Of a DNA stretch of 51,946 nucleotides, positions 25,578-34,069 are shown one piece after another. Source of the DNA: Actinomycetes bacterium. Its GTDB lineage: Bacteria; Actinomycetota; Acidimicrobiia; Acidimicrobiales; Bog-793. A program made the translations under genes and the position numbers. The stretch is from contig JAKABX010000003.1 of assembly GCA_021796545.1 (NCBI GenBank), forward strand, positions 1 through 51,946. Direction: 5' to 3'. Within the stretch, counting starts at the first letter, position 1. Each line of letters starts with the position of its first letter. The notes under the pieces are model-generated. The model ran no database searches. It was not told the DNA's origin and saw nothing but the letters and a program-made list of their open reading frames with translations.

Positions 25578-27293
25578 ATGACAAGGCTGCTCCCCAAGAA
25601 GACTCACGTTGGGGTGCGGTTGCCGCCGCGGGTGGAGTGTGAGCGCATCGGTTCGGGGGTGCCGGGCGTGCGTCGATTCCTTGGGCGTCGTTCCCTATCT
25701 GCGCAGGTCCTCGCGATCCAGAGCGCGGTGCTCGTGCTGACCCTGCTCGCGGGATTCTTCCTGGCCGTGTGGTACCAGGAGGGCCAGCTCGACCGCCAGT
25801 ACGAGCAGAGGGCGCTCGCGGTCGCGGAGACGGTCGCCTCGACCCCGTCGCTCGTGAGCGCCGTGGCCCACGGCGACCCGCACGGCGCCGTCCAGGAGAT
25901 GGCCCAGACGATTCGGCACGCAACCGGTGTCAGCTATGTCGTGGTGACCGATGCCCGGGGAATCCGACTCTCGCACCCCAACCCCGCGCTCATCGGTAAG
26001 CCCGTCTACGACGACACCGAACCGGCGTCGTCCGAGCCGTTCCGGACCGGCCGGGCGTGGGTCGGGATGCAGACCGGGACCCTCGGCGCGACCGCCAGGG
26101 GAAAGGTGCCGCTGTTCGGCCCCGGGCACCGGCTGATCGGCGAGGTCTCGGTGGGTATCCCGGTCGTCCAGGTGCGTGACTACCTCATCAGCGAGATCCC
26201 GTCCATCGCGGCCTACATGCTCGCCGCGCTCGGCGTGGGCGCCGCCTTGTCGCTGCTGCTGACGCGCCGGCTGAAGCGCCAGACGCTCGGTCTCGAGCTG
26301 GATGCGATCGCGGGCCTTTTCCAAGAGCGCGAGGCGATGCTGCACGGGATCCGCGAAGGCGTTCTCGGACTCGACACCCACAACCGTGTGCTGCTCGCGA
26401 ACGACGAGGCACGCTCGCTGCTCCAGCTGCCCGACAACTACCTCGGGCGGCCCCTCGCCGACCTGATTCCAGAAGGCCGGCTCACCGACGTGATCCTCGG
26501 GCGCGAGGAGGGGCCGGACCAGCTGATCGTGCTCGGTCACCGCGTCGTGATCGCGAACCGGATGCCGATCCACGCGCAGCACCGGGGGCGCCTGGGCTTC
26601 GTCGTGACGTTTCAGGATCGGACCGAGTCCGAAGGCCTCATGCGCGAGCTCGACGCCGTGCTCGGTCTCACCGAGGCGCTGCGCGCCCAGTCGCACGAGT
26701 TCTCGAACCGGCTGCACACCCTCGTCGGCCTGGTCGAGCTCGGTCACTACGACGAGGCGATCGCCTTCGTGACGGCCGTGTCGAGCTCGCGCAACGAACT
26801 GACCCAGTCGCTGCTCGGAACGCTCGCGGACCCGATGGTGGTCGCCTTGCTGCTCGCGAAGACCTCCGTCGCGCTCGAGCGCGGCGTCGATCTGCGGGTC
26901 ACGGCGGACCGCCACTTCGAAGGCGGCTTTCTCGAGGTCGGTGATCTGCTCACCGTTCTCGGCAACCTGATCGACAACGCGGTCGACGCAGCAGCCCCGG
27001 GGCAGGTACCGCGCTGGGTGGAGGTGGAGTTCACGACCTTTGGCGCCGACCTGCTCCTGCGCGTCAGCGACTCGGGTCCGGGTATCCGCGCTGCGGATCG
27101 CGAGTCGATCTTCCTCGACGGGTGGAGCACCAAGGACTCGCGCACCGGGGCGCGGCGCGGTCTCGGTCTCGCGCTGGTGCGCCAGACCGTCGAGCGCCGC
27201 GGCGGGTTCGTCGAGGTCGGTGGGCACGAGGGGGCCGTCTTCTCGGTCCTGCTTCCCGGGTGTGTCCGCGCCGCCCTCGCTCTTCCCCGGTGA
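25578..27293 (+). CDS. CitA/DcuS-type sensor histidine kinase
   Basis: A 571-residue membrane sensor. A first membrane helix (SAVLVLTLLAGFFLAVW) leads to an extracellular PDC/Cache sensor domain, then a second helix (IAAYMLAALGVGAALSLLL), a cytoplasmic PAS domain (REGVLGLDTHNRVLLANDEA), and the kinase core. RAQSHEFSNRLHTLVGLVELG (phospho-His near residue 372) is the CitA/DcuS-type dimerisation motif, with no classical H-box. N-box NLIDNAVDAA and DSGPGI, then RRGLGLALV follow. Relatives sense citrate, C4-dicarboxylates or similar ligands. The ATG at 25578 is the best visible start, but a GTG further in (before the first helix) is possible. It overlaps the regulator gene by four bases. Confidence 0.88.
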   Translation: MTRLLPKKTHVGVRLPPRVECERIGSGVPGVRRFLGRRSLSAQVLAIQSAVLVLTLLAGFFLAVWYQEGQLDRQYEQRALAVAETVASTPSLVSAVAHGDPHGAVQEMAQTIRHATGVSYVVVTDARGIRLSHPNPALIGKPVYDDTEPASSEPFRTGRAWVGMQTGTLGATARGKVPLFGPGHRLIGEVSVGIPVVQVRDYLISEIPSIAAYMLAALGVGAALSLLLTRRLKRQTLGLELDAIAGLFQEREAMLHGIREGVLGLDTHNRVLLANDEARSLLQLPDNYLGRPLADLIPEGRLTDVILGREEGPDQLIVLGHRVVIANRMPIHAQHRGRLGFVVTFQDRTESEGLMRELDAVLGLTEALRAQSHEFSNRLHTLVGLVELGHYDEAIAFVTAVSSSRNELTQSLLGTLADPMVVALLLAKTSVALERGVDLRVTADRHFEGGFLEVGDLLTVLGNLIDNAVDAAAPGQVPRWVEVEFTTFGADLLLRVSDSGPGIRAADRESIFLDGWSTKDSRTGARRGLGLALVRQTVERRGGFVEVGGHEGAVFSVLLPGCVRAALALPR

Positions 27294-27991
27294 TCCGCAC
27301 CCTCGTTGTCGACGACGACTTCCGTGTCGCGAGCATCCACGCGGCCTACGTCGAACGGGTTCCCGGCTTCGTCGTCGTCGGCAAGGTCCACTCGGCCCAG
27401 GCCCTCGCGCAGAGCATCGGCGCGCTCCACCCGGACCTCGTCCTGCTCGACCTCTACCTGCCCGACCACCACGGCCTTGACGTGCTCAAGCGGCTCCGCC
27501 AGCCCTCGAGCGCAGTGGCCGACGTCGACGTCATCGTCATCACCGCCGCGAACGACCCGGCAAGTGTGCGCGCCGCGATGCAGAGCGGGGCCTTGTACTA
27601 CCTGTTGAAGCCGTTCGGCTTCCCGGCGCTCGAGGAGAAGCTGCTCGCGTACCGGGAGATGCGCGCGCAGCTGCAGAAGCTGTCAGAGGCCGATCAGTCG
27701 AGCGTCGATCGGCTCTACACCGCCGTGCCGGGCGGCTCGCACGTCGCCGAGCGCGGTGCCGGCACGCCCCATACCCTCGTCGCGGTCGAAGACGTGCTCC
27801 TCGCGACGGGCGAAGAGCTCTCCGCCAGCGAGGTCGCCGCGCGCCTCGGCGTCAGCCGTGCGACGGCGCAGCGCTACCTCGCGAAGCTGGAAGCCCAGGG
27901 GCGGGTGACCGTGACGCTGCGCTACGGCTCGGCGGGTCGCCCCGAGAACCGCTACCGCCACGTGCGGCCAGGCGGCTCGGCGGCGCCGTAG
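27290..27991 (+). CDS. CitB/DcuR-type response regulator
   Basis: A 233-residue transcriptional regulator. The receiver domain has acidic pocket VVDDDFRVASIH, phosphoacceptor Asp at about residue 53 in DLVLLDLYLPDHHG, and Lys near residue 106 in YYLLKPFGF. The C-terminus holds a helix-turn-helix, SASEVAARLGVSRATAQRYLAKLEAQGRV, followed by a short wing, as in CitB/DcuR/MalR regulators. The GTG start overlaps the kinase stop (GTGA). The likely target is the divergent liv operon and possibly its own operon. Confidence 0.9.
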   Translation: MIRTLVVDDDFRVASIHAAYVERVPGFVVVGKVHSAQALAQSIGALHPDLVLLDLYLPDHHGLDVLKRLRQPSSAVADVDVIVITAANDPASVRAAMQSGALYYLLKPFGFPALEEKLLAYREMRAQLQKLSEADQSSVDRLYTAVPGGSHVAERGAGTPHTLVAVEDVLLATGEELSASEVAARLGVSRATAQRYLAKLEAQGRVTVTLRYGSAGRPENRYRHVRPGGSAAP

Positions 27992-28075
27992 CCCCAGGGT
28001 CAGCACCACCGCACCGGTCGCGGTGACGGCTGAGCGTCCACGGGTGGGCGTAGGCTGGCCGCGGAGGTGGTCGTC

Positions 28076-28294
28076 GTGGCGAACATCGAGCCTGCGGGGC
28101 ACAAGACGCCGGTGCGCGAGCGTCTCGTCCCGAGCGTCGTCACCTTCGTCGTCGCCGGGGTGGCCGTCTACGCGACGGCCTGGATCGCGATCGGGATCCT
28201 GCGCAGCATCGTCATGCCGATCCTCGCGGTGATCGTCGCTTGGGTGCTCGCCCGCGCGGTGTGGCGCCGCGGCGGCAAGTCGCCCTCGCCGTGA
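28076..28294 (+). CDS. Small membrane protein of unknown function
   Basis: A 72-residue protein with two closely spaced hydrophobic segments (VVTFVVAGVAVYATAWIAIGIL and IVMPILAVIVAWVLARAVW) and a basic C-terminus. The GTG at 28076 is chosen because GGAGG lies eight bases before it; the in-frame GTG at 28067 lies on the ribosome binding site itself. It follows the response regulator by 84 bp on the same strand. Nothing in it points to a function. Confidence 0.55.
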   Translation: MANIEPAGHKTPVRERLVPSVVTFVVAGVAVYATAWIAIGILRSIVMPILAVIVAWVLARAVWRRGGKSPSP

Positions 28295-28307
28295 GGGGCG
28301 CGCCGCT

Positions 28308-29492
28308 TCAGGAGCTCGCGGCGTTATAGGTGCGCGCCGCGAGGCGCGCGCGCACCGACTCGCTCGTCGCCGCGTCGACCGCCGTCCACGCGAGGGCGAG
28401 CGCACCGTCGAGGGTCGCCCGGTCGGCGAGCGGCCCGCCGGCGTGCTCGGTGAAGGCGGCCTGGTGGTTCACTGCCGGCAGCGAGCCGATCCCGAGCGTC
28501 GGGTGGATCGCTGGCATGACGAGCGAGACGTTCGCCATGTCGCTCGACGCGGGAACGTCGTGCTCGGGTGGGTCGGGGAAGACGCGTCCGAGTGCCTCGG
28601 CGTTGGCGCGGTAGAGCGCGGCGAGATCCGCGTCCATGACGAACTCGGAGTACGCGGGGCCCTGGGGGAGGAACTCGACGCTCGCGTCGGTGGCGAGCGC
28701 GCCGGCCTCGAAGCAGTGGCGCACCCGCTCGTTCCAGGGTGCGAGCGACGCGAGGTCGCGGGCTCGCACGTAGTACTTCGCCTCGGCGAGCTCGGGGACG
28801 ATGTTCGGCGCGTCGCCGCCGCGCGTGACGATGCCGTGCACCTGTGCACCGGCGGGCGCGTGCTGGCGCAAGAGGCCGATGGCGACCTGCGCGATGGTGA
28901 GCGCGTCGAGGGCGTTGATGCCGAGCTCGGGGAACGCGGAGGCGTGCGCGGCGCGGCCGCGGTAGCGGACGTCCATGTGGGCGACCGCGAGGCAGGGCAT
29001 CTGGATCAGCTCCGTCGGCCAGGGATGCACCATCATCGCCGCGCTCAGCCCGTCGAAGGCGCCGCGCTCGAGCATGGTGATCTTCCCGCCGCCACCCTCC
29101 TCGGCCGGCGTCCCGAGGACGACCACCCGCAGCCCGAGTGCCGACGCGACCGGCGCGAGCGCGAGTCCGGCACCTACGCCGGCCGCCGCGATGACGTTGT
29201 GCCCGCAGGCGTGACCGATCTCGGGGAGCGCGTCGTACTCGCAGCAGATCCCGAGCGCGAGCGGCCCGTCACCGATCTCGGCCCGGAAGGCCGTCGGGAG
29301 GTCGGCAACCGGAGTGGAGACCGCGAAGCCGCCCGCCTCGAGCATCTCGGCGCACCACCGGGCCGCGCGGTGCTCCTCGAAGCTGAGCTCGGGCGCGGCG
29401 TGGATCCGGTGGGAGAGGCCGACAAGCCCGTCACCGAGCGTCGCCACCTGGGCGCGGGCGGTCTCCTTGGCTGCGTCTCGGCTGATTTCCAT
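28308..29492 (-). CDS. M20-family metal-dependent amidohydrolase
   Basis: A 394-residue peptidase/amidohydrolase of the M20D (AbgB/ArgE-related) group. LSHRIHAAPELSFEEHRAARW opens the fold, CCEYDALPEIGHACGH (about residues 84-99) carries metal ligands and GTPAEEGGGG (about 126-135) the catalytic Glu pair. HPW and DVRYRGRAAHASAFPELGINALDA form the dimerisation region, and DMANVSLVMPAIHP contains a late ligand region. It should hydrolyse an amide or peptide bond of a small substrate such as an N-acyl amino acid or aminobenzoyl-glutamate. The ATG at 29492 has a GGAG only one base upstream, so the GTG at 29510 is a real alternative. Confidence 0.87.
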   Translation of the reverse strand: MEISRDAAKETARAQVATLGDGLVGLSHRIHAAPELSFEEHRAARWCAEMLEAGGFAVSTPVADLPTAFRAEIGDGPLALGICCEYDALPEIGHACGHNVIAAAGVGAGLALAPVASALGLRVVVLGTPAEEGGGGKITMLERGAFDGLSAAMMVHPWPTELIQMPCLAVAHMDVRYRGRAAHASAFPELGINALDALTIAQVAIGLLRQHAPAGAQVHGIVTRGGDAPNIVPELAEAKYYVRARDLASLAPWNERVRHCFEAGALATDASVEFLPQGPAYSEFVMDADLAALYRANAEALGRVFPDPPEHDVPASSDMANVSLVMPAIHPTLGIGSLPAVNHQAAFTEHAGGPLADRATLDGALALAWTAVDAATSESVRARLAARTYNAASS

Positions 29493-29555
29493 GCTCCTTT
29501 CTACCGCCACGCGGCCGCCGGCGGTCGGGGCGCGTGTGGCGGCAGGAGGGTACGA

Positions 29556-29572
29556 TACAGTTTCGTTCTGTA
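29556..29572. promoter_or_regulatory. Probable TetR operator and promoter
   Basis: TACAG and CTGTA form a perfect 5-bp inverted repeat with a seven-base centre, next to a TACGAT sequence at 29551 that could be a -10 element. The site sits 34 bp upstream of a TetR gene and 64 bp from the divergent amidohydrolase start, so TetR binding could control both. Confidence 0.5.
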
Positions 29573-29605
29573 CCTAGCGTTCCCGCCCGGAGATGAGGGG
29601 AGCAG

Positions 29606-30271
29606 ATGACTGGTGCCACGCGGCACGGCGCGCCGCGGCGCATGAGCGGCGCGCGCGAGGCGGAGATCCTCGCGGCGACGCTCGAACGCCTCGGTGCGCG
29701 CGGCTACGAGGCGCTCACCATCGACGAGGTCGCGGCGGCGGCCCGGATGAGCAAGGCAACGCTCTACCGCCAGTGGGGCGGCAAGGCCGGCCTCGTGCGC
29801 GCCGCGCTCGAGCAGTTCAACTGCGAGCCGGCCGCCGCCGACACGGGCTCGTTGCGCGGCGACTTGGTCGCCTTCGCGGCGTCGCTCCCCACGCCGAGCG
29901 AGGAGCGCTCGACGCTGCTCAGCGCGCTCGTGCACGTCGCCCGGGACGAAGGCGAGCTCGCCGGCCTCCTCGACGAGCGCATCGTCCACCCCCACGTCGC
30001 CGCCCTCGAGACCGTCTTCGGTCGCGCGATCGCCCGAGGCGAGCTGGTCGCCGACCACGCGCTCGTCGTCGAGGTCGCCGAGATGCTCGTCTACGCCGAG
30101 CTCGGACGCGTCCTGCTCGGCGGGCGCGTCCCCGACCGCGACGACATGGTCGAGCTTGTCGACCGCGTCGTGCTCCCCCTCCTCGGCCTTGCCCCCGCCG
30201 GCGGGTCCGGGCGGGCCGCGGTCCGGACCAAGAAGGCTCTGTCCCACGACCACGCCCGAACGGAGAAGTGA
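29606..30271 (+). CDS. TetR-family transcriptional regulator
   Basis: A 221-residue repressor. The N-terminal helix-turn-helix reads ILAATLERLGARGYEALTIDEVAAAARMSKATLYRQWGGKAGLVRAAL, the classic TetR pattern. The C-terminal ligand-binding domain is all-helical and ends in a basic tail. Its stop overlaps the ATG of the MFS exporter by one base (TGATG), so it most likely represses that exporter until an inducer binds. The start follows AGGGGAGCAG. The operator upstream fits autoregulation. Confidence 0.9.
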   Translation: MTGATRHGAPRRMSGAREAEILAATLERLGARGYEALTIDEVAAAARMSKATLYRQWGGKAGLVRAALEQFNCEPAAADTGSLRGDLVAFAASLPTPSEERSTLLSALVHVARDEGELAGLLDERIVHPHVAALETVFGRAIARGELVADHALVVEVAEMLVYAELGRVLLGGRVPDRDDMVELVDRVVLPLLGLAPAGGSGRAAVRTKKALSHDHARTEK

Positions 30272-31761
30272 TGTCCGCAACCTCGCAGACCGCGCTGAGC
30301 GCCGCGGCCCCGGCCGGCCGTCCGCGCCGCAGCGCGCACCACTGGTGGGTGCTCGTCGTCCTCGGTCTCGCGCAGCTCATGGTTGTGCTCGACGCGACCA
30401 TCGTGAACATCGCGCTGCCCTCGGCCCAGAAGGCGCTCCACTTCTCCAACGCGGACCGCCAGTGGGTCGTCACCGCCTACGCGCTGTCCTTCGGCGGGCT
30501 CCTGCTGCTCGCCGGTCGCCTCGCCGACCTCTTCGGACGCAAGCGCACGTTCCTCGTCGGCTTGATCGGGTTCGCCGCCGTCTCGGCGATCGGCGGCGCC
30601 TCCACCGGCTTCACGATGCTCGTCGTCGCGCGTGCCTGCCAGGGCGTCTTCGGCGCCCTGCTCGCGCCGTCGGCCCTCTCGCTTCTCACGACAACCTTCA
30701 CCGATCCCAAGGAACGCGCCGAGGCCTTCGGGATCTACGGCGCGATCGCCGGCGCGGGAGGGGCGGTCGGTCTGCTGCTCGGCGGCGCGCTCACCGAGTA
30801 CGCGGACTGGCGGTGGTGCCTCTACGTCAACGCGGTGTTCGCCGTCGCGGCCGGGATTGGCGGGTCGATGGTGCTGCACGACCAGGAGCGGCCCGCACGC
30901 GTGCCGATCGACCTCCCCGGCACCCTCACCGCCGTCGCCGGTCTCGTCTCGCTCGTCTACGGCTTCTCGGAGGCCTCGACCAAGAGCTGGACCAGCCCGG
31001 TCACCCTCGCGCTCCTCGCCGCCTCCGCTGCGCTGCTCGCCGGGTTCGTCGCGATCGAGCGGCGCCGCGAACACCCGCTCCTGCCGTTGCGGATCCTGAA
31101 GCACCGCGCCCGGGGCGGTGCCAACCTCGCGATGCTGCTCACGGGGATCGCGATGTTCGGCGTCTTCCTCTTCCTCACCTACTACCTGCAGCTCATCCTG
31201 CGGTACTCACCGGTCATGACCGGCGTCGCCTTCCTGCCGATGCTCGGCATGGTGATCGTCGTCGCGACGACGAGCGGCACCTTCATGCTCCCGAGGATCG
31301 GGCCGCGCCCCCTCGTCACCGTTGGCCTCGTCATCGCCGGTGTGGGCATGGTGCTGATGAGCGGCTTCACGGTCACGAGCGGCTACGGGGACTCGGTGCT
31401 GCCGTCGCTCCTCGTCGTCGGCGCGGGGCTCGGCCTCATCTTCGGGGCGACGATGAACGTCGCGACCGCGGGCGCCGCGCCCGAGGACGCGGGGGTGGCC
31501 TCTGCCCTGCCGAACGTCGCCCAGCAGATCGGCGGCGCACTTGGTCCGGCGCTCCTCAACACGATCGCGACGACCGCCACCGCGTCGATGCTGGCGGGCC
31601 AGCGCGTCACCCCCCGGCTGCTCGCGGTCGCGAGCGTGCACGGCGACGTGACGGCCTTCCGCGTCGTGTACGTGATCCTGTTCGCCTCTGCGGTCGTCTC
31701 GTTCCTCATCCTTCCCCGCGGGCGCGCGGCCGTCGCGCACCACAGGGTGCACGTCGCCTGA
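30271..31761 (+). CDS. DHA2-family (EmrB/QacA-like) MFS drug exporter
   Basis: A 496-residue transporter with about 14 membrane helices. VVLDATIVNIALPSAQKALHF is the DHA2 motif D1 in helix one, LLLAGRLADLFGRKRTFLVGL is motif A, RACQGVFGALLAPSALSLL is motif B and GGAVGLLLGGALTEYADWRWCLYVN is motif C, the antiporter motif. It should export hydrophobic drugs or metabolites in exchange for protons. It is translationally coupled to the TetR gene upstream. Length is typical. Confidence 0.9.
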   Translation: MSATSQTALSAAAPAGRPRRSAHHWWVLVVLGLAQLMVVLDATIVNIALPSAQKALHFSNADRQWVVTAYALSFGGLLLLAGRLADLFGRKRTFLVGLIGFAAVSAIGGASTGFTMLVVARACQGVFGALLAPSALSLLTTTFTDPKERAEAFGIYGAIAGAGGAVGLLLGGALTEYADWRWCLYVNAVFAVAAGIGGSMVLHDQERPARVPIDLPGTLTAVAGLVSLVYGFSEASTKSWTSPVTLALLAASAALLAGFVAIERRREHPLLPLRILKHRARGGANLAMLLTGIAMFGVFLFLTYYLQLILRYSPVMTGVAFLPMLGMVIVVATTSGTFMLPRIGPRPLVTVGLVIAGVGMVLMSGFTVTSGYGDSVLPSLLVVGAGLGLIFGATMNVATAGAAPEDAGVASALPNVAQQIGGALGPALLNTIATTATASMLAGQRVTPRLLAVASVHGDVTAFRVVYVILFASAVVSFLILPRGRAAVAHHRVHVA

Positions 31762-31970
31762 CCGCCCGCTGCGGACCGGCTCGCCGCGCCCGTGCGGCTC
31801 CGGCCGGTTGACCCGCTGCCACCGGGGCGCCCTACGATCTCGCGCACCATGAGCGACACGCGCGCCCCGGGGGAGACCCGCGCTGTCGGGGGCTGCGCGA
31901 GCGGACCCGCGGCCCAAAGCAGCGCGTGCCCGGGGGACCGCGGGCGCGAGATCCGCGCACGTCGCGGGCC

Positions 31971-33068
31971 GTGACGGACCCCGCGCTGGCGAGCCGCCGA
32001 CCGGCCAGGTCGCCACGCCCGCCCGGGATGGCGGACGTCGCGCGCCTCGCGGGCGTGTCGCACCAGACGGTGTCGCGCGTCTTGAACCGCCACCCGAGCG
32101 TGCGCCAGACGACGCGGCTGCGGGTCCTCGCAGCGATCGAGGAGCTGGGCTACCGGCCCAATCCCGCAGCCCGGGCGCTCGTCACGGGTCGGTCGCGCAC
32201 GCTCGGTCTCGTCACCCTCGACACGACGCTCACTGGGCCGGTTGCGACCCTGTACGGCATCGAGCGCGCCGCGCGCGAGGCCGGGTACTTCGTCAGCGTG
32301 GTGAGCCTGCGCTCCATCGAGCGCGGCTCGGTCCAAGAGGCGCTCGCGCGCCTTGCGGAGGGGGCCGTCGAGGGCACGATCGTGATCGCCCCGCTCACCT
32401 CCGCGGGCGAGGCGCTGGCCGGGGTGTCGACCGACCGGCCGCTGGTCGTCGTCGAGGGCGATCCGCAGGCCGACCTCGCCGTGGTGACGGTCGACCAGTT
32501 CGCCGGGGCGCGCGCGGCCACGGCGCACCTGCTCGAGCTCGGACACCGAACGGTCTTCCACGTGTCCGGGCCCCTCGAGTGGATCGAGGCGCGCGCCCGG
32601 GTCGCAGGATGGCGCGCGGCGCTCGAGGATGCCGGTGCGCTCGTCATGCCACCGCTCTCGGGCGACTGGTCGGCGCGCTCGGGGTTCGACGCGGGGCGGA
32701 CGCTTGCGCGGATCCCCGAGGCGACGGCGGTCTTCGTTGCGAACGACCACATGGCACTCGGCGTGCTGCGCGCGCTGCACGAGGGGTGCCGGCGCGTCCC
32801 GGGGGACGTGAGCGTCGTCGGTTTCGACGACATCGCCGAAAGCGGCTACTACGCGCCGCCGCTCACGACGGTCCACCAGGACTTCGACGAGCTCGGCCGC
32901 CGAAGCCTCGCCCTGCTGCTCGAGCAGCTCGACTCCGGCGAGCGCCGTCCGAGGCGAGTGGTGATCCCCCCGGCGCTCGTGGTGCGCGAGAGCAGTGGTC
33001 CGCCCCCGGGAGAAAGCCGTCCGGCGGGCACCGACACGCGGGGGCAGACCCCGCGCCGCCCGGCCTAG
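31971..33068 (+). CDS. LacI-family transcriptional regulator
   Basis: A 365-residue LacI-type regulator. The helix-turn-helix MADVARLAGVSHQTVSRVLNRHPSVRQTTRLRV is followed by the hinge region ELGYRPNPAARAL and a sugar-binding-protein-like core with SVVGFDDIAESGYYAPPLTTVHQDFDELGRRSL. The start is taken as GTG at 31971; an ATG at 32028, right before the DNA-binding helix, is a close alternative. No sugar transporter or catabolic operon lies next to it, so its target is unknown. The C-terminal tail is Pro/Arg-rich and about 35 residues longer than usual. Confidence 0.88.
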   Translation: MTDPALASRRPARSPRPPGMADVARLAGVSHQTVSRVLNRHPSVRQTTRLRVLAAIEELGYRPNPAARALVTGRSRTLGLVTLDTTLTGPVATLYGIERAAREAGYFVSVVSLRSIERGSVQEALARLAEGAVEGTIVIAPLTSAGEALAGVSTDRPLVVVEGDPQADLAVVTVDQFAGARAATAHLLELGHRTVFHVSGPLEWIEARARVAGWRAALEDAGALVMPPLSGDWSARSGFDAGRTLARIPEATAVFVANDHMALGVLRALHEGCRRVPGDVSVVGFDDIAESGYYAPPLTTVHQDFDELGRRSLALLLEQLDSGERRPRRVVIPPALVVRESSGPPPGESRPAGTDTRGQTPRRPA

Positions 33069-33410
33069 GACGGGTTCTCTGGCACCGGATCGCCAACGCG
33101 GCGCTCCCCAGGGGCTTGGCCCCCTCCCGGCCCTGTCCGCCGGCCGCCGGCCGAGTCCGCCGACGCAGCCCTTGTTGACGCGGCGGGCAGGAGCTACGGC
33201 GCGCACCGCCTCCGAGAAGGCACCGGTGGCACGCGGGCGCCGGGACGCCCCGTTGGGAGCAATGCGGGAGGCTCTCGCGTGGCGCGCCGAGGGGGGCCCC
33301 GGCGGCCGAAGGGTTTCGCGAGGGATCGAGCCGGCGGCCGGCTTCGGGAGCAGCGACCCCGCGGGCGCGTCGTGCCGGGACCGGCCCGCGCGCGTGGCGG
33401 TTCGGAGCCC
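33069..33410. other. Intergenic stretch without a recognisable gene
   Basis: About 340 bp between the LacI gene and the end of the broken TetR gene. Translations are low-complexity Arg/Pro/Gly, and no RNA or strong hairpin with a T run is seen. Confidence 0.4.
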
Positions 33411-34016
33411 TCAAGGGCGTCGGGGGTGTGCCTGCGCGGCGCCGGTGTCGAGCAGACGCCGGGCGGCCTCCGCGGCGTGCAGGACGACATCGGGATCCCG
33501 GTCGAGGTGCGCGGCGGACATGGCGCCGCCGTAGAGGGCGACGATCGCGTCGAGCCTCCCGGGTGCGACGACGAGCGGACCGCCGGCACGGGCGAAGAGC
33601 TCCCGCAGTCGGCCGCGGTGGCGCGCGATCTCGGTGGCGACCGGGCCGGGCTCGGGGAACTCCGCGGCCGCGTTGATGAAGGGGCATCCCCGGTACTGCG
33701 GTCCGCGGCTGTCCTCGTGGAGCAGCCGGAAGAGGGACACGACGGCGTCCGGCGTGCCAAGGCGGTGCCCGGCGAGCCGCTGCTCGGCGGCCGCGACCCA
33801 CTCCCGGCTCTGGCGCGCCAGGTAGGCCGAGACCAGCTCCGCCTTGCGCGCGAAGTGGGCCTACAGCGTCGCCTTGGCCACCGAGGCGTCGGCGATCACC
33901 CGGTCGACGCCGACGGCATGGATCCCCTCGGCGTAGAAGAGGCGGCTTGCCACCTCGAGGAGGCGCTCCTCGGGGCCCGGCGCAGAAGCGGACACGACGG
34001 CCAGGTTCTCGAGCAC
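33411..34016 (-). pseudogene. TetR-family regulator interrupted by an in-frame TAG
   Basis: From GTG at 34016 one continuous minus-strand frame of 202 codons encodes a TetR regulator. LLEVASRLFYAEGIHAVGVDRVIADASVAKATL is the DNA-binding domain, then comes TAG at 33861-33863, then AHFARKAELVSAYLARQSREW and a C-terminal domain with RGCPFINAAAEFPEP. In intact relatives the position of the TAG is the conserved Tyr of the recognition-helix motif ATLYxHF; TAC to TAG is a single change. All else is in frame and well conserved, so the loss is recent or the base is misread. It is divergent from the peroxiredoxin relic with an operator between them. Confidence 0.82.
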
Positions 34017-34029
34017 GGTTGGGAACGAG

Positions 34030-34047
34030 ACAGACAGGTCTGTCTGT
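34030..34047. promoter_or_regulatory. TetR-type operator with 8-bp inverted arms
   Basis: ACAGACAG and CTGTCTGT flank a two-base centre (GT). The site is 13 bp from the start of the broken TetR gene and 22 bp from the ATG of the peroxiredoxin gene, so one dimer pair could repress both directions. Its good preservation contrasts with the damaged genes on either side. Confidence 0.75.
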
Positions 34048-34069
34048 TTCTCGACGAAGGAGAGCCGAC

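Noticed and set aside
31792..31974. 60-codon plus-strand frame before the LacI gene
   Set aside because: No ribosome binding site or conserved pattern, and it overlaps the LacI start; composition is that of random high-GC DNA.
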